Source of the DNA: JAEUMY01 sp031394355
Lineage (GTDB): Bacteria; Pseudomonadota; Gammaproteobacteria; Burkholderiales; Usitatibacteraceae
Assembly: GCA_031394355.1 (NCBI GenBank)
Contig: JANNSU010000059.1
Location: 1 to 64,000 of the forward strand
Direction: 5' to 3'
DNA: 64,000 nt
The number at the start of each line of letters is the position of its first letter. Position 1 is the stretch's first letter. The notes beneath the pieces were generated by a model. It was not told where the DNA came from and did not search any database. It saw only the letters and a list, made by a program, of their open reading frames with translations. Both the position numbers and the translations under genes were made by a program. This document shows, in pieces, positions 51,452-62,036 of the stretch.

Positions 51452-52089
51452 TGGCGCTGCCCCGGGATTTGTTCAGGATGCATGCGCGGTTCATTCCGCT
51501 CGCCTTTGCAGCGCTGGTTTTTGCTGGTTGCGCCACTGTGCCGCCGACCAGCCTGCCGAAGGAATCCGTGATCATCCTCCCGGGCAAGGATGGACATGTG
51601 GGAGGTGTAGCGGTGCGTAGCCAGTCCAGCGAGACGGTGCTGGATTCAGCCTGGGCGGGTGTGGAGGTGCAGGCAGGCAAAGCAAGCGGCCGGCGCTTCA
51701 CTCAGGCAGAAGTGCATGACCAGTTCGCGTCGACGCTGTCAGCCCTCCCGCCCAAGCCTGCTTCATTCGTGCTGTATTTCCTTGAAGGCAGGGATGAGTT
51801 CACGCCGGCGTCGCGCGATGAAATCGCGCGCATTCTGTCGGAACTGAAGAACCGGCCAGCGCCTGATATTGTTGTCATCGGACATACCGACACGGTTGGC
51901 GGCGAGTCAGCCAATGACAAATTGTCACTGCAGCGCGCAGAGCGGGTTCGCGAGCTATTGGTGAAGCCGCTGGGGCTTACGCCAGACCGGATACAGGCCG
52001 CTGGGCGCGGGGAGCGAGAGCTGCTCGTGCAAACGCCGGATGGTGTGTCCGAGGCCAGAAACCGGCGGGTGGAAATCAACGTCCGATAA
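51451..52089 (+). CDS. OmpA-family lipoprotein
   Basis: The 212-residue lipoprotein has a lipobox (LVFAGC) and an OmpA/MotB peptidoglycan-binding domain at the C-terminus (about 105-212: PDIVVIGHTDTVGGESANDK, LSLQRAERVRELL and ARNRRVEINV). The middle holds a variable beta region. It would tether to the cell wall from the outer membrane. It is translationally coupled to the FecR gene. The start at 51451 is chosen for this overlap; an ATG at 51478 would also leave an intact signal. Confidence 0.87.
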   Translation: MALPRDLFRMHARFIPLAFAALVFAGCATVPPTSLPKESVIILPGKDGHVGGVAVRSQSSETVLDSAWAGVEVQAGKASGRRFTQAEVHDQFASTLSALPPKPASFVLYFLEGRDEFTPASRDEIARILSELKNRPAPDIVVIGHTDTVGGESANDKLSLQRAERVRELLVKPLGLTPDRIQAAGRGERELLVQTPDGVSEARNRRVEINVR

Positions 52090-52135
52090 CGGCTTTGCCG
52101 GTCGTGACGTGTTTTCTCGTCTTCTTGCGTCTTCT

Positions 52136-54145
52136 TCAGATCTGCGGCCCGTTCCAGCGCAGCGCCAGCAGCGTCAGATCATCCGCAGGCTGCGCACCTG
52201 CCACAAACGTGGCGACCGATGTTTGCAGGCGTTTCACCATCTCACCGGGCCATGCTGCAAGCGTCGGTGACAGTAACGTCTCCCGTACCCGCTCGATGCC
52301 GAACATGCTGCCTTGCGAATTGGTCGCATCGGTGACGCCATCAGTGAGAATGCAGAGCCACTCTCCGGCAACGAGCTGCCTGTCACCTTGCGAATATTCG
52401 AAGTTGTCCAGCGTTCCCAGTGGCGGCCCATCTGCCCGTTCCAGCCGGATGAGCTGACCGTCCGGCTTGCCCACAAAGGGTGGTTCGTGGCCGGCGTTGG
52501 TATAGGTCAGTCTGCCGCTTCGCGCGTCAAGAATGCCCGCAAAGGCCGTCACAAATAGCGACTCCGGATTCTCTCTGGCGATGTCCTGCTGGGCTCGTTG
52601 CATGAACTTGGAAAGATGCTCATCTGCGGCCAGTGCTGCGCTCTTGAGGTGTGATTTGACCGCTGCCATGAACAGCGCCGCTGGCAAGCCCTTGCCTGAC
52701 ACATCGGCCACAACAAAGAACAGCCGATCGTCGTCCAGCATGAAACAGTCATAGAAGTCACCGCCGACCGATCGTGCCGGTTCGAGAAGTGCTGCCACGG
52801 TGAAGCGGCGTTCTCCGGCGAATACTTCCTGTGGATTGGGCAGAAGCCCCATCTGAATGCGCTGTGCTGCGGACAGCTCTCCCGAGATTCGTGCTGCCTG
52901 CTCGCGCAGAACGCGGCGATGGTGCTCGCTGCGGGACAAGCTGTCGGCAAGGACCAGGGCGCCGGCCAGCAGCGTGCCTACTGCGGGCCAAGCCATATCC
53001 ATGACCCCGCCAGCCGCGCGAAATACCACCAGGCCAGCGATCACTTGCAACGCCGCGATCCCGATGGCCAAAGCAACCATTCGTTGTGCAGGCAGGCTTG
53101 CGCCGACGCGCCAGATCACAAGCGCTCCCAGAATCAGGAACGTGATCTCGATGGCAACGAACCAGGAAGGCCGTGTCAGGAAGCGACCATCAAACATTTG
53201 CTCGATCATTTGTGCATGAATGTCGACGCCCGGGACAAGCTGGCCCAACGGCGTGGTCTTGTAGTCGAGCAGCCCCAGTCCGGTCGCGCCGATGAGCACC
53301 AGCTTGTTCTGAAATGTTTCAGGCACCACTTTGCCCTGCAGGACATCACCAGCCGAAACAATTCGGCTGGACGATGCGTCTCGGCCAAACCAGATCAGGA
53401 ATGTTCCATCTCGTGACATCGGAATGCGCAGTTGATCCACAGCCAGCAGAGCTTGTCCGCCGCGCACGGACGTCGCCAGCACAGGTGATCCAGTGGCTGC
53501 CTGCCACATGGCGACGCTGAGCCCGGCCACCGGGGTACCCTTCACATTCGCGAGCACCGGGGCGGATCGAATCACGCCCTGATGCGAATCACCATTGATC
53601 ACGGCTTGCGTGGCCGCTCGTGAAGTCAGGACCTCCAGACTCCCTTGATAGCCCGCGTATTGGCGAAGCGCCGCAGAGACCTGATCATCTGCGAGCAATG
53701 GCGCAATGCCGCGGAGTGTTCCTGCGCTGCTGTCCTTTTCCCCCACGACTGCGAGCACCACCGCGGACTTCGCGATCTGGGCAGCGAGGATCGCATCGTT
53801 TGACGGTAGCGCGCGGAGACTGTCGGCGACTGCCCGTGGCAAGTTGGGGAGTGCCTTCTCCACCTCACCCGGTGAGAGCCTGTCCGGCTCGTTGAATGTG
53901 ATGTCAAAACCCACCGCTGCCGGGCCCATGGATTGGATGCGGGCAAGGAGTTCCGCGACACGGGTGCGCGGCCAGGGCCATTGTCCGGCGACCGCCAGCG
54001 CGTTCTCGTCGATCCCGACAATCACGACAGGAGAGCTGACCCGCTCCCGGGGGAACCACTGCTGGTATTGGTCAAACAGTGCGTAGCGGAGGCCCAACAC
54101 TGGCGGCGGGGCAGCCAGCATCAAACCTGCAAGCAGCAGAATCAA
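52136..54145 (-). CDS. CHASE2-PP2C (SpoIIE/RsbU-like) transmembrane phosphatase
   Basis: An N-terminal helix is followed by a periplasmic CHASE2 domain (about 20-320; VVIVGIDENALAVAGQWPWPR at its start) and three transmembrane helices (about 325-400). A PP2C-type phosphatase domain follows (about 440-665; GGDFYDCF, VADVSGKGLPAALFMA, TNAGHEPPFV, CILTDGVTDA and PADDLTLL). It would dephosphorylate the STAS protein encoded at 55179 in response to an envelope signal. The start is uncertain: TTG at 54145 truncates the first helix slightly, and the open frame extends to the end of the MBL gene without an ATG or GTG. Confidence 0.88.
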   Translation of the reverse strand: MILLLAGLMLAAPPPVLGLRYALFDQYQQWFPRERVSSPVVIVGIDENALAVAGQWPWPRTRVAELLARIQSMGPAAVGFDITFNEPDRLSPGEVEKALPNLPRAVADSLRALPSNDAILAAQIAKSAVVLAVVGEKDSSAGTLRGIAPLLADDQVSAALRQYAGYQGSLEVLTSRAATQAVINGDSHQGVIRSAPVLANVKGTPVAGLSVAMWQAATGSPVLATSVRGGQALLAVDQLRIPMSRDGTFLIWFGRDASSSRIVSAGDVLQGKVVPETFQNKLVLIGATGLGLLDYKTTPLGQLVPGVDIHAQMIEQMFDGRFLTRPSWFVAIEITFLILGALVIWRVGASLPAQRMVALAIGIAALQVIAGLVVFRAAGGVMDMAWPAVGTLLAGALVLADSLSRSEHHRRVLREQAARISGELSAAQRIQMGLLPNPQEVFAGERRFTVAALLEPARSVGGDFYDCFMLDDDRLFFVVADVSGKGLPAALFMAAVKSHLKSAALAADEHLSKFMQRAQQDIARENPESLFVTAFAGILDARSGRLTYTNAGHEPPFVGKPDGQLIRLERADGPPLGTLDNFEYSQGDRQLVAGEWLCILTDGVTDATNSQGSMFGIERVRETLLSPTLAAWPGEMVKRLQTSVATFVAGAQPADDLTLLALRWNGPQI
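52391..52400. repeat. Dispersed palindrome, 10-bp core CGAATATTCG
   Basis: Inside the phosphatase gene, read as Phe-Glu-Tyr-Ser; one outer base is mismatched. Confidence 0.8.
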
Positions 54146-54198
54146 CGCGACGAGCGCGGCGGTGAAGCCGCTGGACCATGCCGGCTCGCCGGTCGGGT

Positions 54199-55155
54199 TC
54201 AGACTTCGAGCTCCAGCCCGTCGTAGGCGGCGGTGATTTCGAGCTTGTGCTCGCCGCGAGTCAACTCTTCATAGCGCCGCGTTTCGACCAGGAGCCGATT
54301 GAGTGCCGTGTCATTGTTGGCGGGCTCATGGTGGAACAGCACAAGGTGCTTTACCTTCGCCTGCTCGGCGAGTTCCACCCCGACGATATTGCTGGAGTGA
54401 CCCCAGTCCGCCTTCACCGAAATGGCATCTGCGAAGGTATACATCGCATCAAAGATAAGGATGTCCGCATCCTTGAAGAAACGGGTCATCTCGTCGACCT
54501 GCTTGTGGTCATCCAGCTTGTATTCCGAGTCGGTGGAGTACACGATAGTCTTGCCATCATGCTCGAAGCGAAGCCCGTAGGAGTCACCCGCATGCAGCTG
54601 CAAGTGCGTTGTGACCTTGACGCCGCTGACCTCGAATGGTTTGTCTGGCTCAACCACTATGAACTCGATGTCAGCAGCGAGTTGTTCGAATAGCACCGGG
54701 AAGCAGGGGGCGCACTGTTGCAAGTGGAACGCGCTTTCAACGATCTCGTGGCTGGCGTGGATGCGGATCTTGCTTCCCGGCACATAGGCTGGCCCGAAAA
54801 AGGGGAAGCCCATGATGTGATCCCAGTGGACGTGCGACATGAACACGTTGACGGTTGCAGGTCTGCCTGCCTGGCGGGCCAGGATATTGACGCCGAGTGG
54901 GCGAGCACCCGATCCCAGATCGCAAATGAAGTATTCATCGCTGCCAGTCTGCAGTTCAACGCAGGGCGTATGGCCCCCAAAGGTGTGGGTCAGTGAGAAG
55001 TCCAGCTCTGTGGTGGCGTAGGTATACGCCTCCTGCAGATTGCTGAAGGACTGTCCCGACGCATGCAGCAGCGCCTGGGCAATCTTGTTGCGCAACTCGG
55101 CAGAAGTCATCGCTACGCCGATTGAGCCACGGGTGCCCCAGAATCTGATTCGCAT
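54199..55155 (-). CDS. MBL-fold metallo-hydrolase
   Basis: A 318-residue metallo-beta-lactamase-fold enzyme with the metal motif in MSHVHWDHIMGFPFF (H-x-H-x-D-H), Asp in YSTDSEYK and a late LFHHEP. The N-terminus IRFWGTRGSIGV is typical of PhnP-like phosphodiesterases. An insertion near residues 17-55 carries a helical segment. It lies between the STAS gene and the CHASE2-PP2C gene on the same strand, so it may be an output of this partner switch, perhaps cleaving a cyclic nucleotide; that is inference. Confidence 0.85.
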   Translation of the reverse strand: MRIRFWGTRGSIGVAMTSAELRNKIAQALLHASGQSFSNLQEAYTYATTELDFSLTHTFGGHTPCVELQTGSDEYFICDLGSGARPLGVNILARQAGRPATVNVFMSHVHWDHIMGFPFFGPAYVPGSKIRIHASHEIVESAFHLQQCAPCFPVLFEQLAADIEFIVVEPDKPFEVSGVKVTTHLQLHAGDSYGLRFEHDGKTIVYSTDSEYKLDDHKQVDEMTRFFKDADILIFDAMYTFADAISVKADWGHSSNIVGVELAEQAKVKHLVLFHHEPANNDTALNRLLVETRRYEELTRGEHKLEITAAYDGLELEV

Positions 55156-55178
55156 GCGTGCTCCTATGAGGCTCGCAC

Positions 55179-55544
55179 TTACGTGCGCGTGGTGTTGCCC
55201 TGCGCCAAAGCCTGCAGGGCGCTGTCAATATCCGCATAGACCTTCAACACCAGATCAAAGCGGCTGATCTGGAAAATTTCTGCAACCATCGGCTGGAGAG
55301 CGGCCACCACAATGCGGCTGTCCTGCCCCCGGGCCTGACGGGCCGCCAGCATGAAGCAACGCAGACCGGCGCTGGACACATACTCTAGCCCGGAAAGGTC
55401 AAAGACTATGTGATGCGGTTCGCTGGCTGCTGTCTCCAGATAAGGAGCCAGCTCCGCACGGAACGCGTCACAGTTGTCCTGATCCAGCCGCCCCTTCAGG
55501 GCTAGTACCCGCGTGCGGCCACTGAAAGTCGGGGTGATTTGCAT
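55179..55544 (-). CDS. STAS-domain anti-sigma factor antagonist (RsbV-like)
   Basis: A 121-residue STAS protein: VLALKGRLDQDNCDAFRAEL, IVFDLSGLEYVSSAGLRCF with the phosphorylatable serine pair, and IVVAALQPMVAEIFQISRFD. In partner switching it binds the RsbW-like kinase when unphosphorylated. It is the first gene of the minus-strand run STAS, MBL hydrolase, CHASE2-PP2C. No sigma factor gene lies nearby, so the final target is unknown. Confidence 0.9.
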   Translation of the reverse strand: MQITPTFSGRTRVLALKGRLDQDNCDAFRAELAPYLETAASEPHHIVFDLSGLEYVSSAGLRCFMLAARQARGQDSRIVVAALQPMVAEIFQISRFDLVLKVYADIDSALQALAQGNTTRT

Positions 55545-55616
55545 GAATCCTGTTTCTGGTTCTTGTAGGTAAGTCCCCTATTGTGGTGAAAGCCGGGGAT
55601 TCCTTCAACACAAAAG

Positions 55617-55642
55617 AAAAGGGCCCCCTAAGGAGCCCTTTC
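55617..55642. terminator. Terminator downstream of groEL
   Basis: A G/C-rich inverted repeat (GGGCCCC / GGAGCCC, one mismatch) flanked by A-rich sequence on the left and TTT on the right, 36 bases past the groEL stop. It is suited to minus-strand termination. Confidence 0.75.
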
Positions 55643-55678
55643 AATCCGTCGGCCAGGCTTCAGCCTTCGGAGCGGGTT

Positions 55679-57328
<1,650 letters not shown>

Positions 57329-57355
57329 GATTGAAAACTCCTTTTATCTGAATTC

Positions 57356-57423
57356 GTCACTCCGGCGGAAGCCGGAGTCCAGGTTTTTTGTCGGTACTGG
57401 ATCCCGACTTTCGTCGGGATGAC
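57356..57423. repeat. Inverted pair of palindromic (REP/REPIN-like) elements between groES and groEL
   Basis: Two 27-bp units face each other across a 14-bp spacer. Unit one is GTCACTCC...GGAGTCCAG (57356-57382); unit two is CTGGATCCC...GGGATGAC (57397-57423). Each unit contains its own stem-loop, and the outer ends (GTCA/TGAC) and inner ends (CCAG/CTGG) are complementary, the layout of REP doublets. Confidence 0.8.
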
Positions 57424-57461
57424 ATGCCTACTTCATCCGCTTGGCGGATGATCGGCATGTC
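57421..57461. repeat. Nested hairpin at the groES 3' end
   Basis: Outer arms GACATGCC/GGCATGTC and inner arms CATCCGC/GCGGATG form an interrupted stem that reaches into the groES stop codon and adjoins the REP-like pair. Confidence 0.75.
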
Positions 57462-57750
57462 ACTTGCCGACGACGGCCATGATGTCTTCCTCGCGCATCA
57501 CGAGGAGCTCTTCACCATCGACCTTCACGGTCGTGCCGGAGTACTTGCCGAACAGCACCTTGTCACCGACCTTCACATCAACCGGGGACAGCTTGCCGTC
57601 TTCATTCTTCTTGCCTGGGCCGATGGCCAGGACTTCGCCTTGGTCGGGCTTCTCGGCCACGGTGTCGGGGATGACGATGCCGGAGGCGGTCTTACGCTCT
57701 TCTTCCAGACGCTTGACGATCACGCGATCGTGCAGGGGACGCAGTTTCAT
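57460..57750 (-). CDS. groES: Co-chaperonin GroES
   Basis: A 96-residue GroES: MKLRPLHDRVIVKRLEEE, the mobile loop ERKTASGIVIPDTVAEKPDQ, GDKVLFGKYSGTTVKVDGEE and LVMREEDIMAVV. It caps GroEL. The start at 57750 has AGGAG upstream; the longer open frame toward 57861 runs into the CIRCE element. The leader is about 100 bases. Confidence 0.97.
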   Translation of the reverse strand: MKLRPLHDRVIVKRLEEERKTASGIVIPDTVAEKPDQGEVLAIGPGKKNEDGKLSPVDVKVGDKVLFGKYSGTTVKVDGEELLVMREEDIMAVVGK

Positions 57751-57854
57751 GTTTCTCACTCCTGTTGCGGATGTTGATGAATTGGACCGACTGACTCGCT
57801 GACAGGTGGTCTGCACGCCAGCAGGTTGTGAACCCGAAGCCATGGACTGAAGGT

Positions 57855-57881
57855 TTGGCACTCAGTTCCATAGAGTGCTAA
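57855..57881. promoter_or_regulatory. CIRCE operator (HrcA binding site)
   Basis: TTGGCACTC-N9-GAGTGCTAA matches the CIRCE consensus TTAGCACTC-N9-GAGTGCTAA with one difference. It lies 105 bases upstream of groES, so groESL should be repressed by HrcA and induced by heat. Confidence 0.95.
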
Positions 57882-58073
57882 TAATAGCGACGCAACATGA
57901 ATAATTCAAGTCGGCCTGCTAAATGATTTGTGACGGGGTAGGACAATGAGTAAGCGAACGCTTACCGTTTTAAGTTTGATAAAAAACACTCATCAGCTTC
58001 ACAAGGCCGCATTAGGATGACAGTGCCCGGTGGTTGATACACCTCTCACCAGGCCAATGAGATCGCGGCCGCG

Positions 58074-58706
58074 TCAAATGCGAATCGATGCACTCCGGCC
58101 AAACCGGTAGATCACCCGGTTCTCGCGCGTGCGCCGGGGCGGCGCAGATAGCAGCGGGCAGGGCGGGTTGCGATAGCCGCCTGGCTCCAACGTGACATCG
58201 TCGGCGGTGTCGGCCCACAATCCGCCATGCACCGGCCTGAAGGTCCATTGATGATAGCCAGCCCGACCGGCGCATTCCAGCAGCTCCTCGCCGTCAGGAA
58301 GCTCGGCCACATAGGGTGCAGAGCCTTCGATCTGCGTGGGCAGGGAGCCGAATGCGTTGAGGCAGTCGAGCGCCTCGCCAATCTCGGCACCCGGTCGCTG
58401 AAACGCGCGCGCATCGCGCCTTGCCAGGTCCCAGGCGCCAAGCTCCCACGCTGCTTCGAGGATCGCGTTGTCGAGGTCGTCGAACCGGTCCCAGCGTTCG
58501 TTGACCTGGAGTGCAGAACTGGGCACGGATTGGTATGCGACCGGGTTGGCGTCTTCCTGGTCCGTCAGTTTCACCTCAACAAAACCGTGCCAGTGCAGCG
58601 TCAGCACGACCGGCGTGTTGGCGTGGGGCACGGCGGCCAGGGACACTGCCACCAGCGGCAGGCGGTTGGAAACAAGCTGGGTCTCGATCAGGTCGATGAG
58701 CTGCAT
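58074..58706 (-). CDS. Unknown conserved-looking protein (210 aa)
   Basis: I do not recognise the family. The frame has normal coding composition and a plausible start at 58706 (MQLIDLIETQLV). A beta-rich N-terminal part (LVAVSLAAVPHANTPVVLTL, then HWHGFV) is followed by an acidic, Trp-containing middle (RWDRFDDLDNAILEAAWELGAWDLAR) and a Pro-rich C-terminus. No signal peptide or membrane segment is seen. It is divergent from the small gene at 58874 and has no obvious operon partner. Confidence 0.6.
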   Translation of the reverse strand: MQLIDLIETQLVSNRLPLVAVSLAAVPHANTPVVLTLHWHGFVEVKLTDQEDANPVAYQSVPSSALQVNERWDRFDDLDNAILEAAWELGAWDLARRDARAFQRPGAEIGEALDCLNAFGSLPTQIEGSAPYVAELPDGEELLECAGRAGYHQWTFRPVHGGLWADTADDVTLEPGGYRNPPCPLLSAPPRRTRENRVIYRFGRSASIRI

Positions 58707-58873
58707 GGCGCAAATCACTCCGTTCAAGTGGTGTATCGGCAGGCTTCTGTAAAGATTCCGCCACAATTGCGAACACTTGTGTTGCTAGCCATCGACGGCC
58801 TTGGTTGCCAGCCGACCCGGTATCCGTCCGAAGCGGTGGCACAATGTCGCCTCTGCATCCTCTTGTCGTGCCC

Positions 58874-59197
58874 ATGTCCCGTCCCCTGCTCGGACCCAAA
58901 GAAAAAGCGGAGCTTGAAACACTGATGCTCAGTTGCCTCGCGGCCCACTACCGGGATCACGGCGGGTCGGGCCTGCTGACGCCCGGTCTGACGCTGATCG
59001 TGCGTGCGGCTGGCGTGACGTTGGAAGCGGGGCCAGCCGCTGACTGCCTGGCGCAAGTCGAGATCCGCAGCCTCTTCACCGCCATCTGCTATCTCGCAGG
59101 GGATGATGTGGAGATTGCCTTGCCCGAAGATGCGATGAAAAGTCTTGCCACGGAAGCCACCAGTGCCACGGCCGCGCACATCAACAAGCTGGTCTGA
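58874..59197 (+). CDS. Unknown small protein upstream of bioA (107 aa)
   Basis: From MSRPLLGPKEKAELETL the frame encodes 107 residues, largely helical with a hydrophobic middle (VEIRSLFTAICYLAGDDVEIAL). No family is recognised. It precedes bioA by 47 bases on the same strand and may be co-transcribed. An earlier in-frame ATG at 58805 exists, but the extra residues look non-coding. Confidence 0.55.
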   Translation: MSRPLLGPKEKAELETLMLSCLAAHYRDHGGSGLLTPGLTLIVRAAGVTLEAGPAADCLAQVEIRSLFTAICYLAGDDVEIALPEDAMKSLATEATSATAAHINKLV

Positions 59198-59244
59198 TCG
59201 CCGGCCTGCCGCCTGTCGGGCATGAAGCGGGAGCGCCACAGCCC

Positions 59245-60579
59245 ATGAGTGATCGCGCCAAGGCGCTGGTCCAACGCAGTCAGGCTGCCGTCTGGCATCC
59301 CTGCACCCAGATGAAGCATCACGAGCGCTGGCCGCTTGTGGCGATCACGCGCGGAGAAGGTGTCTGGCTGATTGATCCCGATGGCCGTCGCTATCTCGAT
59401 GGCGTGAGCTCCTGGTGGGTCAATCTGTTCGGCCACGCCAACCCGCGCATCAACGCTGCGGTCAAGGCGCAGGTCGACTCGCTCTCCCACGTCATGCTGG
59501 CGGGCTTCACGCACGAGCCGGTGGTGACACTCTCCGAGCAGCTTTCAAAGCTGACGGGTCTGGGCCATGCGTTTTACGGATCGGACGGCGCCAGTGCCGT
59601 CGAGATCGCGCTCAAGATGAGCTTTCACTTCTGGAAGAACACCGGCAAACCCGGCAAGCAGACATTCGTGTCGCTTCTGGGCGGCTATCACGGCGAGACC
59701 ATCGGTGCCCTCGCGGTGACCGATGTCGCGATTTTTCGCGATGCGTATGGGCCGCTCTTGCGCAGCAATCTCTGCGTGCCGTTTCCGGGGATGGGAACTC
59801 GGAGTGATTCTGCCGACGGGTCGTCCTGCTGCCCGGAATGCGTCGAGACCCCGCTCAAGGCGCTGGCTGATCTATTCGCAAATCGCCATGAGGACATCGC
59901 CGCCTTCATCGTCGAGCCGCTGGTGCAGGGCGCATCCGGCATGCGCATGTACCACCCCGGCTACCTCACTGGTGCGCGCAAGTTGTGCGACGAGTTCAAC
60001 ATCCATTTCATCGCCGACGAAATCATGACCGGCTTCGGCCGCACCGGCACGATGTTCGCGCATGAGCAGGCGGGCATCAAGCCGGACTTCGTGTGTCTGT
60101 CGAAGGGCATCACCGGCGGCTACCTGCCGCTCTCGTGCGTCCTCACCACCGATGCCATCTATGCCGCGTTCTATGACGACGACACGGCACGCGGCTTCCT
60201 GCATTCCCATTCCTACACCGGCAATGCGCTGGCCTGCAGCGCGGCGGTGGAGACCTTGCGAATATTCGCAGAAGACAACGTCCTCGCCGCCAATCGCGAG
60301 AAGGCTGCGCGGTTCGACGCGCTTGCCGCGCCGCTCCGACAGCATGCGAATATTCGCAATCTGCGCCGCCTCGGCATGATCTGGGCCTTTGATGTGAACG
60401 GCGCGCCCCCGGACTTCTCCCGGCAGGCGTTCCAGCGGGCACTCGGTCGTGGCGTGCTGTTGCGACCCATCGGCAGTACGGTCTACTTCATGCCGCCCTA
60501 TATCATCGACGATGCCGAGTTCCAGTTGCTGGTCGACTGCGCACTCGACATCACGACTCACCTTGGAAGCCCCGCATGA
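59245..60579 (+). CDS. bioA: Adenosylmethionine-8-amino-7-oxononanoate aminotransferase BioA
   Basis: The 444-residue class III aminotransferase has VWHPCTQMKHHE and the substrate segment SSWWVNLFGHANPRI typical of BioA, PLP-phosphate contact GSDGASAVEIALKM, the Asp in FIADEIMTGFGRTG and the Schiff-base Lys in CLSKGITGGYLPLS. It makes 7,8-diaminononanoate in biotin synthesis. No other bio genes are nearby. It overlaps dacB by four bases. Two palindrome copies, 88 bases apart, encode RIFA and ANIR in positions normal for the family. Confidence 0.94.
   Translation: MSDRAKALVQRSQAAVWHPCTQMKHHERWPLVAITRGEGVWLIDPDGRRYLDGVSSWWVNLFGHANPRINAAVKAQVDSLSHVMLAGFTHEPVVTLSEQLSKLTGLGHAFYGSDGASAVEIALKMSFHFWKNTGKPGKQTFVSLLGGYHGETIGALAVTDVAIFRDAYGPLLRSNLCVPFPGMGTRSDSADGSSCCPECVETPLKALADLFANRHEDIAAFIVEPLVQGASGMRMYHPGYLTGARKLCDEFNIHFIADEIMTGFGRTGTMFAHEQAGIKPDFVCLSKGITGGYLPLSCVLTTDAIYAAFYDDDTARGFLHSHSYTGNALACSAAVETLRIFAEDNVLAANREKAARFDALAAPLRQHANIRNLRRLGMIWAFDVNGAPPDFSRQAFQRALGRGVLLRPIGSTVYFMPPYIIDDAEFQLLVDCALDITTHLGSPA
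60257..60270. repeat. Dispersed palindrome, 14-bp form
   Basis: Inside bioA, read as Arg-Ile-Phe-Ala, with the ATA codon. Confidence 0.9.
60345..60358. repeat. Dispersed palindrome, 14-bp form
   Basis: Second copy inside bioA, read as Ala-Asn-Ile-Arg. The two bioA copies use different reading frames. Confidence 0.9.
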
Positions 60580-62036
60580 CCCGCCGCCTTGCCGCCATCA
60601 CCATTTCTCTGCTTGTCGTCGCAATGACAGGTGGACCCGCCTGCGCGCAAGTGGCCGCGCCGAAATCGTTGCCGCCAGCGTCGCAAACCACCACCTTGCC
60701 ACCTGCGATCGCTGAAATCCTGAAGCGCGCGAACGTGCCGGAGTCGTCGGTAGCCTTGGTCGTCCGCGAGCTCGGTGCTGCGCGCCCGCTGGTGCAGCAC
60801 AACAGCGCGCGCGGTCTCAATCCGGCCTCCGTCATGAAGCTGCTCACCTCAGGTGCGGCGCTGGATATGCTCGGCCCCGCCTTCACCTACAAAACCGATT
60901 TCCTCATTCGCGGCCAATTGGCGCACGGCGTGCTGGAAGGCGATTTGCACATCAAGGCCGGCGGCGATCCCAAGCTTACGTACGAGCGCATGTGGGCGGC
61001 GCTGCGGCAATTGCGCGAACGCGGCATCCGCGAGATACGCGGCGACATCATCATCGACCGCAGCTACTTTGCACCGCTGGAGCACGATGCGGCCAGATTC
61101 GATGGCAAGTCCAGGCGCGCATACAACGTTGGCCCCGATGCATTCCTGCTCAACTTCAAGGTGGTCACGCTCCGCTTCGTGCCGGAGGGAGACAGCGTGC
61201 GGGTGGTCACCGAGCCGCCCATCGCGAGCCTGGAGGTGCTCTCGCGCCTGCAGCTCGTCAAGAACGGCTCGTGCGGCGATTGGCAGGAGCGGCTCAAGCT
61301 CGATGTGCGCGAGGACGACTTGCTGGCTACCTTTCATATCGAAGGCCGCTATCCCGAGAGCTGCGGCGAACGCGCCTGGCCGGTGAGCGTGTTCGACCAC
61401 GGCCGGTATGCGCGCGCCCTGTTGCACACGCTGTGGAGCGAAACCGGCGGGAAGATCACCGGAACCGTACGCGATGGCCCCGTGCCGCCGGATGCGCGGC
61501 GCTTGCTGCAAATCGAGTCCCCAGCACTGGCGGAACTCATCCGCGACATCAACAAATTTTCCAACAACGTCATGGCACGCCAGGTGTTTCTCTCGCTGTC
61601 GGCCGAGCGGGATCAAGCGCCGGGCACCAGCGAAAGATCGAGCCTGCTCATCCGCAACTGGCTTGCCGGGCTTGAGATCGACGCGCCGGAGCTGGTCATC
61701 GAGAACGGCGCTGGTCTCTCACGCACGGATCGCATTTCGGCGGGCAGTACCGCCGCACTGCTCGATGCCATCTGGCGTCGCGGCACCATGCCGGAGCTGA
61801 CCTCGTCACTGTCCTTGGTCGGCCAGGACGGCACGTTCAAGAAGCGCAGCGCTGGCGAAGGCATGTCGGCCCATCTCAAGAGCGGCACGCTGAATGACGT
61901 GCGCGCAGTCGCAGGCTATGTGCTGGACAAGAAGGGGCGGCGCTGGGTGGTGGTGATGTATATCCAGCACGGCAATGCGCCCGCCGCATCCGGGACCCAG
62001 GAGGCCTTGCTGAACTGGCTGGGGGACCGTCCTTGA
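60576..62036 (+). CDS. dacB: D-alanyl-D-alanine carboxypeptidase/endopeptidase (PBP4 type)
   Basis: A 486-residue periplasmic penicillin-binding protein with a signal peptide (AAITISLLVVAMTGGPACA) and the three active-site motifs: Ser-x-x-Lys in NPASVMKLLTSG, Ser-x-Asn in KFSNNVMARQV and Lys-Ser-Gly in AHLKSGTLNDVRAVAGYV. The insertion between the first two motifs is characteristic of PBP4/DacB. It trims or cleaves peptidoglycan cross-links. It is coupled on both sides by four-base overlaps (with bioA and aidB). Confidence 0.92.
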   Translation: MTRRLAAITISLLVVAMTGGPACAQVAAPKSLPPASQTTTLPPAIAEILKRANVPESSVALVVRELGAARPLVQHNSARGLNPASVMKLLTSGAALDMLGPAFTYKTDFLIRGQLAHGVLEGDLHIKAGGDPKLTYERMWAALRQLRERGIREIRGDIIIDRSYFAPLEHDAARFDGKSRRAYNVGPDAFLLNFKVVTLRFVPEGDSVRVVTEPPIASLEVLSRLQLVKNGSCGDWQERLKLDVREDDLLATFHIEGRYPESCGERAWPVSVFDHGRYARALLHTLWSETGGKITGTVRDGPVPPDARRLLQIESPALAELIRDINKFSNNVMARQVFLSLSAERDQAPGTSERSSLLIRNWLAGLEIDAPELVIENGAGLSRTDRISAGSTAALLDAIWRRGTMPELTSSLSLVGQDGTFKKRSAGEGMSAHLKSGTLNDVRAVAGYVLDKKGRRWVVVMYIQHGNAPAASGTQEALLNWLGDRP

